NCBI GenBank assembly: GCA_017883485.1
Contig: JADGNM010000225.1
Coordinates: forward strand, 1-5,007
Direction: 5' to 3'
Origin: Methanosarcina sp.
Lineage (GTDB): Archaea; Halobacteriota; Methanosarcinia; Methanosarcinales; Methanosarcinaceae
Length of the DNA: 5,007 nt
The notes below the pieces were generated by a model. The model did not search any database, had not been told where the DNA came from, and was given only the letters and a program-made list of their open reading frames with translations. Of the stretch, positions 4,975 through 5,007 are shown in pieces; the first letter of the stretch is position 1, and every line of letters begins with the position of its first letter. The position numbers and the translations under genes are program-made.

Positions 4975-5007
4975 ATGAGTTATTTTTATCCTTTATGAAA
5001 CGTGAAG

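Overview
The window looks like chromosome from a methanogenic archaeon, most likely Methanosarcina or a close relative. The evidence is a short, single-domain archaeal NifB, archaeal BRE/TATA-type promoters, a strong GGAGG ribosome site in front of a TTG start, long AT-rich intergenic stretches beside protein-rich genes of moderate GC, and a lipoprotein with an archaeal-type lipobox. The genus is inferred from sequence character, not from a database match.

Layout: 1-298 is a promoter and long leader with a perfect 13-bp inverted repeat. 299-1270 (+) is nifB, intact. 1271-1810 is intergenic, with a terminator-like hairpin, a second small hairpin, a BRE/TATA element and a probable ~145-nt leader for the next gene. 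1811-2152 (+) is an intact KaiB-family gene. 2178-3202 (+) is a KaiB-linked PAS/HisKA sensor kinase. It is broken twice: by a one-base frameshift in a C run, and by loss of the whole ATPase domain. 3203-4121 is a very AT-rich stretch with no gene I can support. 4122-4814 (+) is a Thr/Pro/Asn-rich secreted lipoprotein with a perfect 3 x 18 bp tandem repeat. 4815-5007 is intergenic and ends in a good promoter for a gene beyond the window.

How the genes relate: NifB makes the 8Fe carbide-containing core (NifB-co) needed for every nitrogenase cofactor. It stands alone here and appears to be its own transcription unit. The kaiB-like gene and the kinase remnant lie 25 bp apart and probably form one operon. 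This is a pared-down version of the kaiC-kaiB-kinase clusters known in bacteria and archaea, but no KaiC is present in the window. With the kinase disabled, the KaiB protein appears to be left without its local output partner. The lipoprotein is separated from the rest by about 900 bp and shows no functional link.

The most interesting points are the intact KaiB beside a doubly broken kinase, the invertedly repeated nifB leader with a competing alternative pairing, the long structured kaiB leader, and the lipoprotein with a duplicated HI-x-T-x-QRK motif and an in-frame minisatellite. I found no evidence for a wholly new multi-gene system.
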